Part shown: in pieces, positions 8,537 to 17,103 of the stretch
Position numbering within the stretch: position 1 is the stretch's first letter
Layout of the letters: each line of letters opens with the position of its first letter
Assembly: GCA_902472555.1 (NCBI GenBank)
Contig: CABROF010000002.1
Span: 41,641 to 105,640 of the forward strand
Direction of reading: 5' to 3'
DNA: 64,000 bases
Origin: UMGS1851 sp900555605
Lineage (GTDB): Bacteria > Bacillota > Clostridia > UBA1212 > UBA1255
Notes under the pieces: generated by a model
Databases searched by the model: none
Seen by the model: the letters and a program-made list of their open reading frames with translations, nothing else
Told to the model about the DNA's origin: nothing
Translations under genes and position numbers: made by a program

Positions 8537-8565
8537 ATCATAGCAAATCAGCCGTCAGTTGTCAA
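8537..8565 (-). promoter_or_regulatory. Promoter of tRNA-Leu
   Basis: On the minus strand TTGACA (8565-8560) and TATGAT (8542-8537) are 17 bases apart, about 20 bases upstream of the tRNA 5' end. It sits immediately after the stop codon of the CotH-like gene. Confidence 0.8.
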
Positions 8566-8569
8566 CACT

Positions 8570-9883
8570 TTAATAACCTAAGCTTCTTAAAAAAGCGGCG
8601 CGCCCCTCCGCATACGCTGTCAGGGAAATGATCCCTGCGCTGTCTGCCTCCTTTGAAATCCCGATATTGACACAATAACTTGTATATGGGTAAAAAGCAG
8701 ACAGATCCGTTTCCACAGCAGAACCGATCTGCGCATGCAGCGCTTCCACACGTCCCGGTATTTCTTCTAAGAAGGATGTCAGTTTTTTTATGTATGATTC
8801 ATACGTTGTCCGATATTCCTCTACCGCAAGCAGATTGTTTACCAAAGGGCGATCCGAAATATCGCTGATATTAAAAATCGGAGTCAGCGGAGAAAGCGTC
8901 ATGCTTGCCCCCTGGTCTTTTGCATTGCCGCCAAAGGCTCGGTTATAGTCCCAGGGGATCATGGAAAAGACTCCATTATTTCCGCATAGATAAAAGTTCT
9001 CCGCATTTTTGCCGAGATATCCATTATAACAGCCCAATGCTGTATTTACAGCGATATACTTCAGCGCGCTGTCAACATCCAGCACACGCTCAATGGCCCC
9101 CTTTTCACCCGGCGGCATATGATTCAGCACGCGGATCAATTCAGCTAAATCCGTTTTGGATTCATCCGCACCGTTTTTCTGGTCCAGCAGCGGCAGCGAC
9201 TGTTCATCTTTCAGTGCGGTCCCCTGATCGGCCTTATAAAGATTCCCGTTATTATTTCCGAATACACGCTTTAAAAAGCTGTCGTCAACAGCCTCCAGGC
9301 AAAGATACAGCCCCTTATATTCGCCGTTTACATGAAGCTTGACATAAGTGGCAAGCGGCGCATAGCCGCCGATATACCGGAACGCTTCATATGTCAGATA
9401 CTCGCGCATATAAGAAGGATCCTTTGCCAAATTGGTCAGTACCATCTCGTCCAGGCCTTCCCACTTTTGCTTATCCACGTACTTATCGAATTTTACTTTA
9501 AAACTATAGCGTGCCGAAGCTTCTGGCCTTGCATCGGATAAATCGGTATTGCCCATTGTCCGGAAGCCGACATTTTCTATCTCGATCCCGTCAAATGTGA
9601 TATCAGCAGAGTAAAACTGTTCATTTTCAGGCGCTGCCAGAATTTCATTCCAATAGGCTTCGCTCAGCGTCACGGAGACTTCCCGGATCTCCTGTCCGTT
9701 AAAAACATCTTGATATTTTTTATTCTGCTGAACATCCAAGCCATTCGGAAAGGTAGGAGACGGCGAACCGTGCCCGGGACCGTCGGACGTGCCCGGACCT
9801 GCTCCTCCGCTGCAAGCGCTGAGTCCGGCAACTGTCATACAAATCAAAAACACAGCCATAAAACGATACCACTTATTTTTCAT
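8570..9883 (-). CDS. CotH-like kinase family lipoprotein
   Basis: A 437-residue exported lipoprotein. Residues 1-24 are a lipoprotein signal peptide ending in the lipobox LSAC (Cys24), followed by a Gly/Ser/Pro-rich linker. The rest matches the CotH fold: the VSVTLSEAYWNEIL start, RTMGNTDL, a VKLHVNGEYKGLYLCLEAVD strand and the catalytic-type motif PWDYNRAFGG near residue 312. CotH of Bacillus phosphorylates spore coat proteins. In non-spore contexts the family's targets are mostly unknown. It lies 96 bases after the cyclophilin gene, possibly the end of the exporter operon. The family call is firm; the substrate is unknown. Confidence 0.82.
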   Translation of the reverse strand: MKNKWYRFMAVFLICMTVAGLSACSGGAGPGTSDGPGHGSPSPTFPNGLDVQQNKKYQDVFNGQEIREVSVTLSEAYWNEILAAPENEQFYSADITFDGIEIENVGFRTMGNTDLSDARPEASARYSFKVKFDKYVDKQKWEGLDEMVLTNLAKDPSYMREYLTYEAFRYIGGYAPLATYVKLHVNGEYKGLYLCLEAVDDSFLKRVFGNNNGNLYKADQGTALKDEQSLPLLDQKNGADESKTDLAELIRVLNHMPPGEKGAIERVLDVDSALKYIAVNTALGCYNGYLGKNAENFYLCGNNGVFSMIPWDYNRAFGGNAKDQGASMTLSPLTPIFNISDISDRPLVNNLLAVEEYRTTYESYIKKLTSFLEEIPGRVEALHAQIGSAVETDLSAFYPYTSYCVNIGISKEADSAGIISLTAYAEGRAAFLRSLGY

Positions 9884-9979
9884 TCATTCATTCCTCCAGC
9901 GATCATCGGTTCAAATACATCATGTGATTCCGATTATACCAATATGCGCGGCCCTGCGTCAAGCAGATAAATCACCGGA

Positions 9980-10663
9980 TCATTCTTCAAAATATTTTCC
10001 CGGGAAATATTTGATGGGACGTTCCTTTGTTACGGCATGTGGATAGGTCCGCCCCTTTAAATCAATGCTTGTTTTCTTCGTCCGCACCGAGGCCATGGGC
10101 TGCAGGGAGTCCATATAGCTCTTTAAAAGGCTGATTTCATCCAAAATTTCCAGACCGGATATGACACGTCCAAAGGCCGCATATTTTCCGTCCAGATCCG
10201 CCGCTCCCTCATCATCGAGCACGATAAAAATTTCACCTACCGCGGAATTATAATCCTCTTCCAGATAGCGCGCCATACCGACTACACCGCGTTCGAATTT
10301 TACAGTCTCTCCCGTATATCCGTTTTCTGAGAATTCTCCATCAATCATCTTCTCCTGATTTTTTGTATGGGAAAGATCTCCGATCTGTACCACTGTGTTC
10401 GGAATTACTTTGGTAACATTGATGCCGTTATAAAAATACTCATATAATAAGTCAATAAAAAAAGAAACCGTATTCGGCGCCGCCTCCGGGTAAAGTTCAA
10501 TCGTCACGGTGCCGCCGATGCCGGAATAAGCCTCCGGATCAAATTCAATCGTAACCACGGGATTGCGATCCTCCATGTTCACACACCCGGAAAGCAAGCT
10601 GCCGGATGCGATTGCAAGCACGAGAAGCACTGCAATTTTTCTGGCGAATTTCCATAAGGTCAT
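9980..10663 (-). CDS. Cyclophilin-type peptidyl-prolyl isomerase lipoprotein
   Basis: An extracytoplasmic folding helper. A signal peptide ends in the lipobox LLSGC, after which a cyclophilin domain follows: VTIELYPEAAPNTVSFFIDLL, then a GIVGMA-like segment (GVVGMARYLE) and the FGRVISGLEILDEI end. Several active-site residues of canonical cyclophilins (the FHR and QGG motifs) are altered: the sequence has TKVIPNTVVQIGD where FHRVIxxFMIQGGD is usual. Activity may therefore be weak. The start could be 10663 or an in-frame ATG at 10684. It follows the ABC ATPase gene by 17-38 bases and probably shares its transcript. Confidence 0.8.
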   Translation of the reverse strand: MTLWKFARKIAVLLVLAIASGSLLSGCVNMEDRNPVVTIEFDPEAYSGIGGTVTIELYPEAAPNTVSFFIDLLYEYFYNGINVTKVIPNTVVQIGDLSHTKNQEKMIDGEFSENGYTGETVKFERGVVGMARYLEEDYNSAVGEIFIVLDDEGAADLDGKYAAFGRVISGLEILDEISLLKSYMDSLQPMASVRTKKTSIDLKGRTYPHAVTKERPIKYFPGKYFEE

Positions 10664-10701
10664 AATAAAAGAGTCCCCTTTCATCGGTATGCCGTATCCT
10701 T

Positions 10702-11688
10702 TTATCCTACGTCGCCCTCCGGCTTGCTCAGCACAATGCTGCCCTCCTCTGAAATCCGGAGCGCAACCTTGCTTTTTTCCCGCAGACCCGCGGCAGATAA
10801 ATATTCCTCCGGAATAAAAAGTCTTCTTCTGCCGTCAATAAAACCGTATTCCACATGGGATCCCTGATCATGACCCGCATATGCATCCATCATTTCCGCC
10901 GTATCGTTTACATTGATATCTTCTCTGCGGATAAACTCCGTACCGATTCGGCCGTCGCTGATGGTTACGACACGGGATACCATATGCGACAGCTGCCGAT
11001 CATGTGTAACAATGACCACCGTAATCCCCATCTCTGTATTCAGCATATGGAACAATCCCATAATTTGTGCAGTCGTTTTCGTATCCACCGCTCCGGTAGG
11101 TTCGTCTGCCAAAAGGATCGACGGATTGTTTGCCAATGCAATTGCAATTGCTACGCGCTGCTGTTCACCGCCGGACAGCTCCTGCATTTTATTATGCTTC
11201 CGATGAGAAAGCCCCACGGTTTCCAGCAGCATATGCGCACGGTTCACGTCAAGCTTATTCGCCATCTCCATTACCAGCTTGACATTATCGATCGCGTTCA
11301 AATACGGAATCATATTCCTTGCCGTGTTCTGCCATACAAATCCTACGGTTTCCCGCATATAATGCAGCATCTGCATATCGTCCAGCTTCAGAAGGTTGAT
11401 GCCATTTACATAAATTCTGCCGGCAGTAGGACGATCCAGACCGCCGATTACATTCATCAGAGTCGATTTACCGCTGCCGCTGTTTCCGATAATCGCCACC
11501 ATTTCGCCTTTTTTCACAGTAAGATCCAGTCCCTGCAGCGCCATGACCTCGATATCTCCGATCTTATAAAGCCGGATCAAATTTTCGCAATAAATAATTA
11601 CATCCTCAGGCACTCTGAATTCCGGCTCATAGTCGTCCTTGCCTTCTGTGAAAGAAGCCAAATTAAACTTTTTTCTTTTTAGCCACAT
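10702..11688 (-). CDS. ABC transporter ATP-binding protein, MacB/LolD type, with C-terminal extension
   Basis: A 328-residue ATPase. Walker A is GNSGSGKST near residue 73, the signature is LSGGEQQRVAIA and Walker B is ILLADEPTGAVD. The first 30 residues and the last 85 lie outside the core ATPase. The tail has VEYGFIDGRRRLFIPEEYLS and KVALRISEEGSIVL, resembling a small beta-rich domain and not a membrane segment. It overlaps the preceding ATPase gene by 26 bases and is the second ATPase encoded beside a single large permease. It may pair with the first ATPase as a heterodimer. It powers a type VII (mechanotransmission) system, probably export or envelope work. Confidence 0.85.
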   Translation of the reverse strand: MWLKRKKFNLASFTEGKDDYEPEFRVPEDVIIYCENLIRLYKIGDIEVMALQGLDLTVKKGEMVAIIGNSGSGKSTLMNVIGGLDRPTAGRIYVNGINLLKLDDMQMLHYMRETVGFVWQNTARNMIPYLNAIDNVKLVMEMANKLDVNRAHMLLETVGLSHRKHNKMQELSGGEQQRVAIAIALANNPSILLADEPTGAVDTKTTAQIMGLFHMLNTEMGITVVIVTHDRQLSHMVSRVVTISDGRIGTEFIRREDINVNDTAEMMDAYAGHDQGSHVEYGFIDGRRRLFIPEEYLSAAGLREKSKVALRISEEGSIVLSKPEGDVG

Positions 11689-12382
11689 CGATAATCACCC
11701 CGTCTTCCATGGTATAAATCGTATCCGCCACATCCATGATATTTACGTCATGTGTGGTCATAATGATCGTAAGTCCCTTTTCATCCACCAATTCCCGAAA
11801 CATGTCAACAACGCGGAAGGAGGTCTTGCTGTCAAGCTCGGAAGTCGGCTCATCCGCCAGCAGCAGCATAGGTTCATGCGCCAATGCCCGGCTGATGGCT
11901 ACGCGGGCCTGTTCTCCCCCGGACATCTCTGCAGGCATATGATTCCGCCGTTCCTTAATTCCCATGCGTTCCAGCCAAGCGACTGCCTGCGACCGCCTGT
12001 CCTTTACCTTTATGCCGGCAATGGACAATGCAAATTCCACATTTTCAACAGCTGTCATCTGTGCCATCAGCGCAGTATTCTGAAAGATAATCCCAACCTT
12101 CTGCCTCCTGAGCTCATCCCGCTGCTGATCGGAAAGAAGCGTTACATCCTGATCCATAAAATAAATATGTCCCGAGGTAGGCTGGTCAATCGTACACAGC
12201 ATGTTCAGCAGCGTGGTTTTTCCGGAACCAGAACGGCCGCACAGGATATTAAAAGACCCTTTTTCGATCCGGATATCCACATTGCGCACCGCATGAATGA
12301 CTTCGCTTTTTCGGTAAAAATCCCGGCATACCTTTTCTGCGGCCATTAAAATTTCGCCGGAAGCAGTATCGGACATTCTCAT
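11663..12382 (-). CDS. ABC transporter ATP-binding protein, MacB/LolD type
   Basis: A compact 239-residue ATPase with Walker A GRSGSGKTT near residue 44, the signature MSGGEQARVAIS and Walker B LLLADEPTSELD. The FNILCGRSG and IIFQNTALMAQMTAVENVEFA stretches place it in the LolD/MacB/FtsE-like group, which works with FtsX-fold permeases. Its ATG overlaps the permease stop codon by four bases, which indicates translational coupling. It differs enough from the next ATPase to suggest an asymmetric pair. Confidence 0.88.
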   Translation of the reverse strand: MRMSDTASGEILMAAEKVCRDFYRKSEVIHAVRNVDIRIEKGSFNILCGRSGSGKTTLLNMLCTIDQPTSGHIYFMDQDVTLLSDQQRDELRRQKVGIIFQNTALMAQMTAVENVEFALSIAGIKVKDRRSQAVAWLERMGIKERRNHMPAEMSGGEQARVAISRALAHEPMLLLADEPTSELDSKTSFRVVDMFRELVDEKGLTIIMTTHDVNIMDVADTIYTMEDGVIIDVAKKKKV

Positions 12383-15192
12383 TCCTCCCCTATCTTGACA
12401 GCCTCATTAATCTTCAATTTATTGATAAATCCGGTAAGAACGCCGATTCCTGCCGCAAGCATAAACAGCACGATTCCGAAAATGCGAAGACTGTCCGCGC
12501 TGCTGTACACAATTCTGAGCGGCAGCACGGAGGCCTGATAGGTCATCTCAATCAGGGGAATAAAAAGCCGTACTGTCAGCATTCCGATAATCACACCCAC
12601 CAAAACCGCAACGCCTGAAGTGATCAAATGCTCCCAGATCATCATCAGCGTAATTTTCCGCTTTGTCATTCCCATGGCGCGCAGCACGCCAAACTGCAGT
12701 CTCCGTTTTCGCACACTCAAAATCCAATAGAGCAAAAAGCCCAGCAGACTGATTACCATGGTAGCGACAAAGCCCAAAGAAAACGAGCCGTTCAAGGCTG
12801 TTAAAAGAGAATCGCTTTTTTCCGTATTCATGATGACGGTTCGATCCGTAATGGATGCGATCTCATCATATAAGCCCGTGGCCTGCATCGCCTCCACAAT
12901 CTGACGGCTGCTGACATCCGCACTTTTCCGGAACCAAAGGCTGTATGCAACGTCATTCTGGGCGTACTGCAGATAATCCATGTTCATTACGATCAATTCC
13001 CGATCATCATCCCATTTGTTGCCGGGATCATCATAGTAGGTCGGCCAATAATCAATAATCCCCATTACATAACAGTCGATATAAGAATTTCCGGCCTCAC
13101 TTTGGATAATATGATCCCCGTCCAGATTTACCTGAACGGTATCTCCTTCTTTCAGATGCTGACGTGAAGCAAGATTTGAGGAAATCAAAACCGCAGTTGG
13201 AAATTCCTCCATCATGTTAATATAATAATACCAATGAGATTCTGTTAAGCCGCTTCTGAGCCATGCGACCTGCGCAAATTCATAGGGATCAATTCCCATC
13301 ACACGCGTATCTACCAAATCCCATACATAATTGTACTGGCTCTTGGCACAAACACCATCCACCGTGGCCACCCGCGCGAATGATTCCAGACCGTCTATCT
13401 CTAAATAACGATCCGTATTTACCTGCTTATAGGCGGACGGTCCGTCCGCATCGGCATCGTCAAATACAGGCTGAAAAATCAGATCCGCACCGCTGATATA
13501 CAATGCAGACTCCTCCGCATTATTATTAATGATCCGTGCAGAGCTGGAGCTGTATATGCCGATTGCCATAGAAAGAATCAAAAATAATATTAAAAATCTG
13601 TTTTCGTTTCCGCCCCGTGAAACCTGAATAAAGGTTGCATATACCGTCGGCGGTAATTTTTTCTGTGTCAAACGGAAAATCAGCTTCAGCAGATAAGGAT
13701 ACAGCCGAAGAAAAACCAGTCCGCAGGAAATAATAAACAGCGTGGAAATAAAATACACGATGGGGTCGATCCCGCCTGAAGTATTGGTGATTCCCAGCCG
13801 TCCGTACAGGTAAAGCAGGTAAATGGATACCGCCAGCAGAATGATATCCAGGAACAACTTTTCCCACAGGGGCTTTTTCCGTTTTCTTGCCTTCTGCTGC
13901 TTATGCTGTACAATCGTACGTTTGGTAGCCAGATAAGCGGGAATTAATACGGTAAGCATAAATAACAGTCCGCCGGCAATCGCATACAGATATGCATCAA
14001 AGGATAATCCCACGCTGAGCTTTGTCCGATTTACAAATTCCAAAAAACCATTGGCAGAGCCGATTCCCTGGGCCAGCAAAAGACCTAAGGGCGGGCCGAT
14101 CAGAAGCGAAATCAGTACGATGATTCCGCATTCTACAACATAACGGCCGAATATCTGAACCGGACGCGCACCGCGGCTGCGCAGAGAAGAAATTTCATTT
14201 TTATCCTCTTCTATAATCATTTTAGAAACCATGAAGATGTAAAATGCCAAAATGACCAGAACCGGCGCGTTCAGCACCCACATCGTCACCTGCATCTCTG
14301 CGCTTTTCTGGGCATACGATACGATTGTAGAACGCAGTGGAAATGCAAACTGAAATTTGCCCGGACCGAAATTTTCTAAATAGGCATAGGTTTCATTATA
14401 AAATTCAATAAACGGGGACAAATCCTCTAATTTTAGGCCGTAAAAATTGACATGATGATACCAGGAGGCCGAAGTGACATAAGTTGCATTCTGGCTGGTC
14501 AGAATATAGTCTTCAAAAGCCTCCGGATCTGCAAAAAAAGATAACGCAAACTCTTTATCCGCTTCATACCAATACGGTTCGTTTTCAGAGAGGGGCGTGT
14601 AAACGCCTACCAATCGAACCGTAAAAACAGGTGAAATCTCATCCGGCAGAGAGGAAAGACGAAAAGAATATTCTCTGCCGAGCTGTGCGGATGCGGCGTT
14701 AAAGGTTGCTGCAGAAACCATCACCTCTATAACGCCGTCGGCTGCCGTTTCACTTGGAAAGGCTCCCTCTATCAGACGTACATGCTCTTTTAAACCGGAC
14801 AGGGACTCCAGCTTATACAGTGTGCTGTGCCGCAGCGCCGGTGTATTTTCATTTTTCAGTTTTTCGACTGTAAAACGTTCATAATAGGCATTATAGACAA
14901 AGCCTCTGTCCAGCAATCCCTCATGGATCTTTTTTCGGCCCTTGGAGATATGATCCATCACATTTCTGGAAGAATAATCGTTTGTAAAGCGAATCTGCGT
15001 AAAAAATTCACCGGGGTTCTTCTGGTTGTTCTCCTGATACGCATTCAGCTCTTTATCCAGCATTTTACGCATGGCACCATCTGTATAAATCGGTATGCTG
15101 GTCAAAATCGTAGTGATTAAAAGGGACCCGATGATCAGGCAGGTAAACAGCCATAAATTATTTGTAATCTTATTCAGTACAGACTTAATCAT
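12379..15192 (-). CDS. Large FtsX-domain ABC transporter permease
   Basis: A 937-residue membrane protein. An N-terminal membrane helix (about residues 15-32) is followed by a long extracytoplasmic domain to about 300. Four further helices lie between 305 and 520, then a second extracytoplasmic domain from about 555 to 800. A C-terminal FtsX domain holds three helices and the LQFGVLRAMGMTKRKI motif. The architecture is of the two-FtsX-domain kind used in lipoprotein, peptide or antibiotic extrusion. It lies 13 bases after the adaptor gene and overlaps the first ATPase gene, so all belong to one operon. The cargo is unknown. Confidence 0.85.
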   Translation of the reverse strand: MIKSVLNKITNNLWLFTCLIIGSLLITTILTSIPIYTDGAMRKMLDKELNAYQENNQKNPGEFFTQIRFTNDYSSRNVMDHISKGRKKIHEGLLDRGFVYNAYYERFTVEKLKNENTPALRHSTLYKLESLSGLKEHVRLIEGAFPSETAADGVIEVMVSAATFNAASAQLGREYSFRLSSLPDEISPVFTVRLVGVYTPLSENEPYWYEADKEFALSFFADPEAFEDYILTSQNATYVTSASWYHHVNFYGLKLEDLSPFIEFYNETYAYLENFGPGKFQFAFPLRSTIVSYAQKSAEMQVTMWVLNAPVLVILAFYIFMVSKMIIEEDKNEISSLRSRGARPVQIFGRYVVECGIIVLISLLIGPPLGLLLAQGIGSANGFLEFVNRTKLSVGLSFDAYLYAIAGGLLFMLTVLIPAYLATKRTIVQHKQQKARKRKKPLWEKLFLDIILLAVSIYLLYLYGRLGITNTSGGIDPIVYFISTLFIISCGLVFLRLYPYLLKLIFRLTQKKLPPTVYATFIQVSRGGNENRFLILFLILSMAIGIYSSSSARIINNNAEESALYISGADLIFQPVFDDADADGPSAYKQVNTDRYLEIDGLESFARVATVDGVCAKSQYNYVWDLVDTRVMGIDPYEFAQVAWLRSGLTESHWYYYINMMEEFPTAVLISSNLASRQHLKEGDTVQVNLDGDHIIQSEAGNSYIDCYVMGIIDYWPTYYDDPGNKWDDDRELIVMNMDYLQYAQNDVAYSLWFRKSADVSSRQIVEAMQATGLYDEIASITDRTVIMNTEKSDSLLTALNGSFSLGFVATMVISLLGFLLYWILSVRKRRLQFGVLRAMGMTKRKITLMMIWEHLITSGVAVLVGVIIGMLTVRLFIPLIEMTYQASVLPLRIVYSSADSLRIFGIVLFMLAAGIGVLTGFINKLKINEAVKIGEE

Positions 15193-15205
15193 AGCAAGCC
15201 ACCGC

Positions 15206-16303
15206 CTATCCCAGTATGATGATATCTCCTTCTGACAGCCCCTCCTTTACCTCAACCTTCAGCGCAGAGGCCAATCCGGTCTCGATATATACTTCCTTTT
15301 TCAGGTTATTGGAGTCCAGCATATAGACAAAGGTTCTGCCGTTATATTGATGGCACGCTGCCACAGGAACCTGCAGGCAGTTCAAAGAGGAGGCTTCTAC
15401 ATATGTATACGACACCGCATCGCCCGCCTGAATGTCCCGCGGCGGATCAATCATCTGACAGTAATACGTGGCATCTGATACGTAGCTGAGCCCGGTATCA
15501 TTGATTACAGTGCTCGTACTTACAATCTTTCCCTGAAATTCCGTTTTCGTACCATCGCCGGCAGTTCTGGTCAAAGTGATCTGTGCCCCGACGCCGAACT
15601 GTGAAGGCACTGCCATGGTCGCATCATTTGCCGCCTCCGCATCTTTTGCAATCTCAACATACAGATATTTCTTATCCTGATTATCAATGGCTACCATGGT
15701 TTCTCCGGCTACCACGGTTTTATCGGGATCACTGCCTGCAGAATATGCGGTATTGAGATATACCACAACACCGGATTCCTTTGCATACAGGACGGTATTC
15801 TCATAAGCAGCTTCCGCAATCTGATAATCCCGTTCCACACTCTGAAAATCCAGTTCATTCAGGCGATAATCCAATGCACTTCTTGTCCCGGCGTTATATT
15901 CTCTCGTATATTGCTCAAATTTGATCTGTTCTCTTTCATAAGCAATTTTGGCTCTGATGTACTGCTCCTCAAGCTCCGTATTATCCAGTTCCACAAGGAT
16001 ATCGCCCTTTCTGACCGTATCCCCGAGGGTTACATGAAACGCCTTTACCTTTGCTCCCGCGGTTTCAAAAGCATGCTTTGTATAATATACGGAAGCAACG
16101 CGCCCTACGCCGGTGGTTCCCATATACAGGTCGCCGCGTTCCACTTTATATTCGTTATAGGTAATCGGCTTCGGTGTCTTTAAAATAGGCGCTGCCCCTT
16201 CGTCTTCAGAAGGCAGCAGCGCACAGCCTGCCGCAAGCGCGGCAGTCATGATGACAACAAGCAAAAGCGCCGAAAATCTCGTACCTTTCTTTCCGTTTTT
16301 CAT
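15206..16303 (-). CDS. MacA-like periplasmic-adaptor (membrane fusion) lipoprotein
   Basis: A 365-residue exported adaptor. The signal peptide ends in the lipobox LAAGC. It is followed by a lipoyl-like half (TAGAKVKAFHVTLGDTVRKGDILVELDN), a coiled-coil hairpin from about 115 to 165 (EEQYIRAKIAYEREQIKFEQYTRE...), the second lipoyl half, and beta-barrel domains ending in VEVKEGLSEGDIIILG. In Gram-positives such proteins partner FtsX permeases and ATPases in tripartite-like exporters. The ATG at 16303 is preferred because GGGAGG lies nine bases upstream; the TTG at 16312 lies right beside that site. It is the first gene of the exporter operon. Confidence 0.85.
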   Translation of the reverse strand: MKNGKKGTRFSALLLVVIMTAALAAGCALLPSEDEGAAPILKTPKPITYNEYKVERGDLYMGTTGVGRVASVYYTKHAFETAGAKVKAFHVTLGDTVRKGDILVELDNTELEEQYIRAKIAYEREQIKFEQYTREYNAGTRSALDYRLNELDFQSVERDYQIAEAAYENTVLYAKESGVVVYLNTAYSAGSDPDKTVVAGETMVAIDNQDKKYLYVEIAKDAEAANDATMAVPSQFGVGAQITLTRTAGDGTKTEFQGKIVSTSTVINDTGLSYVSDATYYCQMIDPPRDIQAGDAVSYTYVEASSLNCLQVPVAACHQYNGRTFVYMLDSNNLKKEVYIETGLASALKVEVKEGLSEGDIIILG

Positions 16304-16318
16304 TGGAATCAACCTCCC

Positions 16319-16924
16319 CTACCGATGTCTTGATCTGCGTGCCAAAATATCCGGATTTGCTACAGAAAAGCCGAAAAAGCCCAACCACTCGCCTAATTGA
16401 AAATATTCTCCGTGGCTGTAAGCCGCCAATTCGGCCTTGGCAAGATCAATATTTCCGTTTTGGTCCATCAGCCGTTCCGCGACATGTACTTTTTTGATCT
16501 CACTGATAAACATATCGTGGGAGCCGAGTTCCACAACCTGACGAACCACACACTCAATATTCACGGGACTTTCTCCGATCATGGGAATCGGTGCAAAGCT
16601 GCCTTCCGTCTTGCTGAGATTCAATTCCCGGAATTTATCCACATCCCGTCCGGACTTTACACCGCAATAGTCAGCAGCCTTTACCAATGCCCGAGAAACC
16701 AGATTTACCGCAAATATTCCGGATTCTTTGATAATCCCATACGAATGGCGCTCTTTTCTGACAGATACTGAAAGCATCGGCGGATCGGAATTGATGGTTC
16801 CCGCCCAGGCCAATGTAATAATATTTGCCTTCTCCATACTTCCGCAGGAAACCATGACAAGCGGCACCGGATTCAAAAAGGCCGACGGTTTGCTCATCTC
16901 AAATTTCGCAATGTTATGATTCAA
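16319..16924 (-). CDS. Flavin reductase-like FMN-binding protein (flavoredoxin type)
   Basis: A roughly 201-residue cytoplasmic flavoprotein of the flavin reductase-like family. Its segments include NPVPLVMVSCG, ITLAWAGTINSDPPMLSVSVR, the FAVNLVSRAL region and HDMFISEIKKVHV. Such proteins bind FMN and transfer electrons from NAD(P)H or ferredoxin-like donors. I prefer the TTG at 16924, because GAGGTGA ends five bases before it; the GTG at 16933 overlaps that ribosome binding site. It lies just downstream of the hydrogenase terminator, so it is probably transcribed separately from hydA although on the same strand. Confidence 0.8.
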   Translation of the reverse strand: MNHNIAKFEMSKPSAFLNPVPLVMVSCGSMEKANIITLAWAGTINSDPPMLSVSVRKERHSYGIIKESGIFAVNLVSRALVKAADYCGVKSGRDVDKFRELNLSKTEGSFAPIPMIGESPVNIECVVRQVVELGSHDMFISEIKKVHVAERLMDQNGNIDLAKAELAAYSHGEYFQLGEWLGFFGFSVANPDILARRSRHR

Positions 16925-17045
16925 CGTAATCACCTCATAATGATATATTCATATTATAATATTTACGATATGCAAGATATATCGACTTAGGTTAAGAAAA
17001 TATGAATGAATCATAAAATAGCATGAAAATATATCTGCACATAAA

Positions 17046-17075
17046 AAAGCTGCCCGACTAAAATCGGACAGCTTT
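17046..17075 (-). terminator. Intrinsic terminator after hydA
   Basis: AAAGCTGCCCGA (17046-17057) pairs with TCGGACAGCTTT (17064-17075) with one mismatch. On the minus strand the hairpin runs into a T tract at 17048-17043, 28 bases after the hydA stop. Confidence 0.75.
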
Positions 17076-17103
17076 CCTTTATCAAAATAACTTCATATCA
17101 AAA

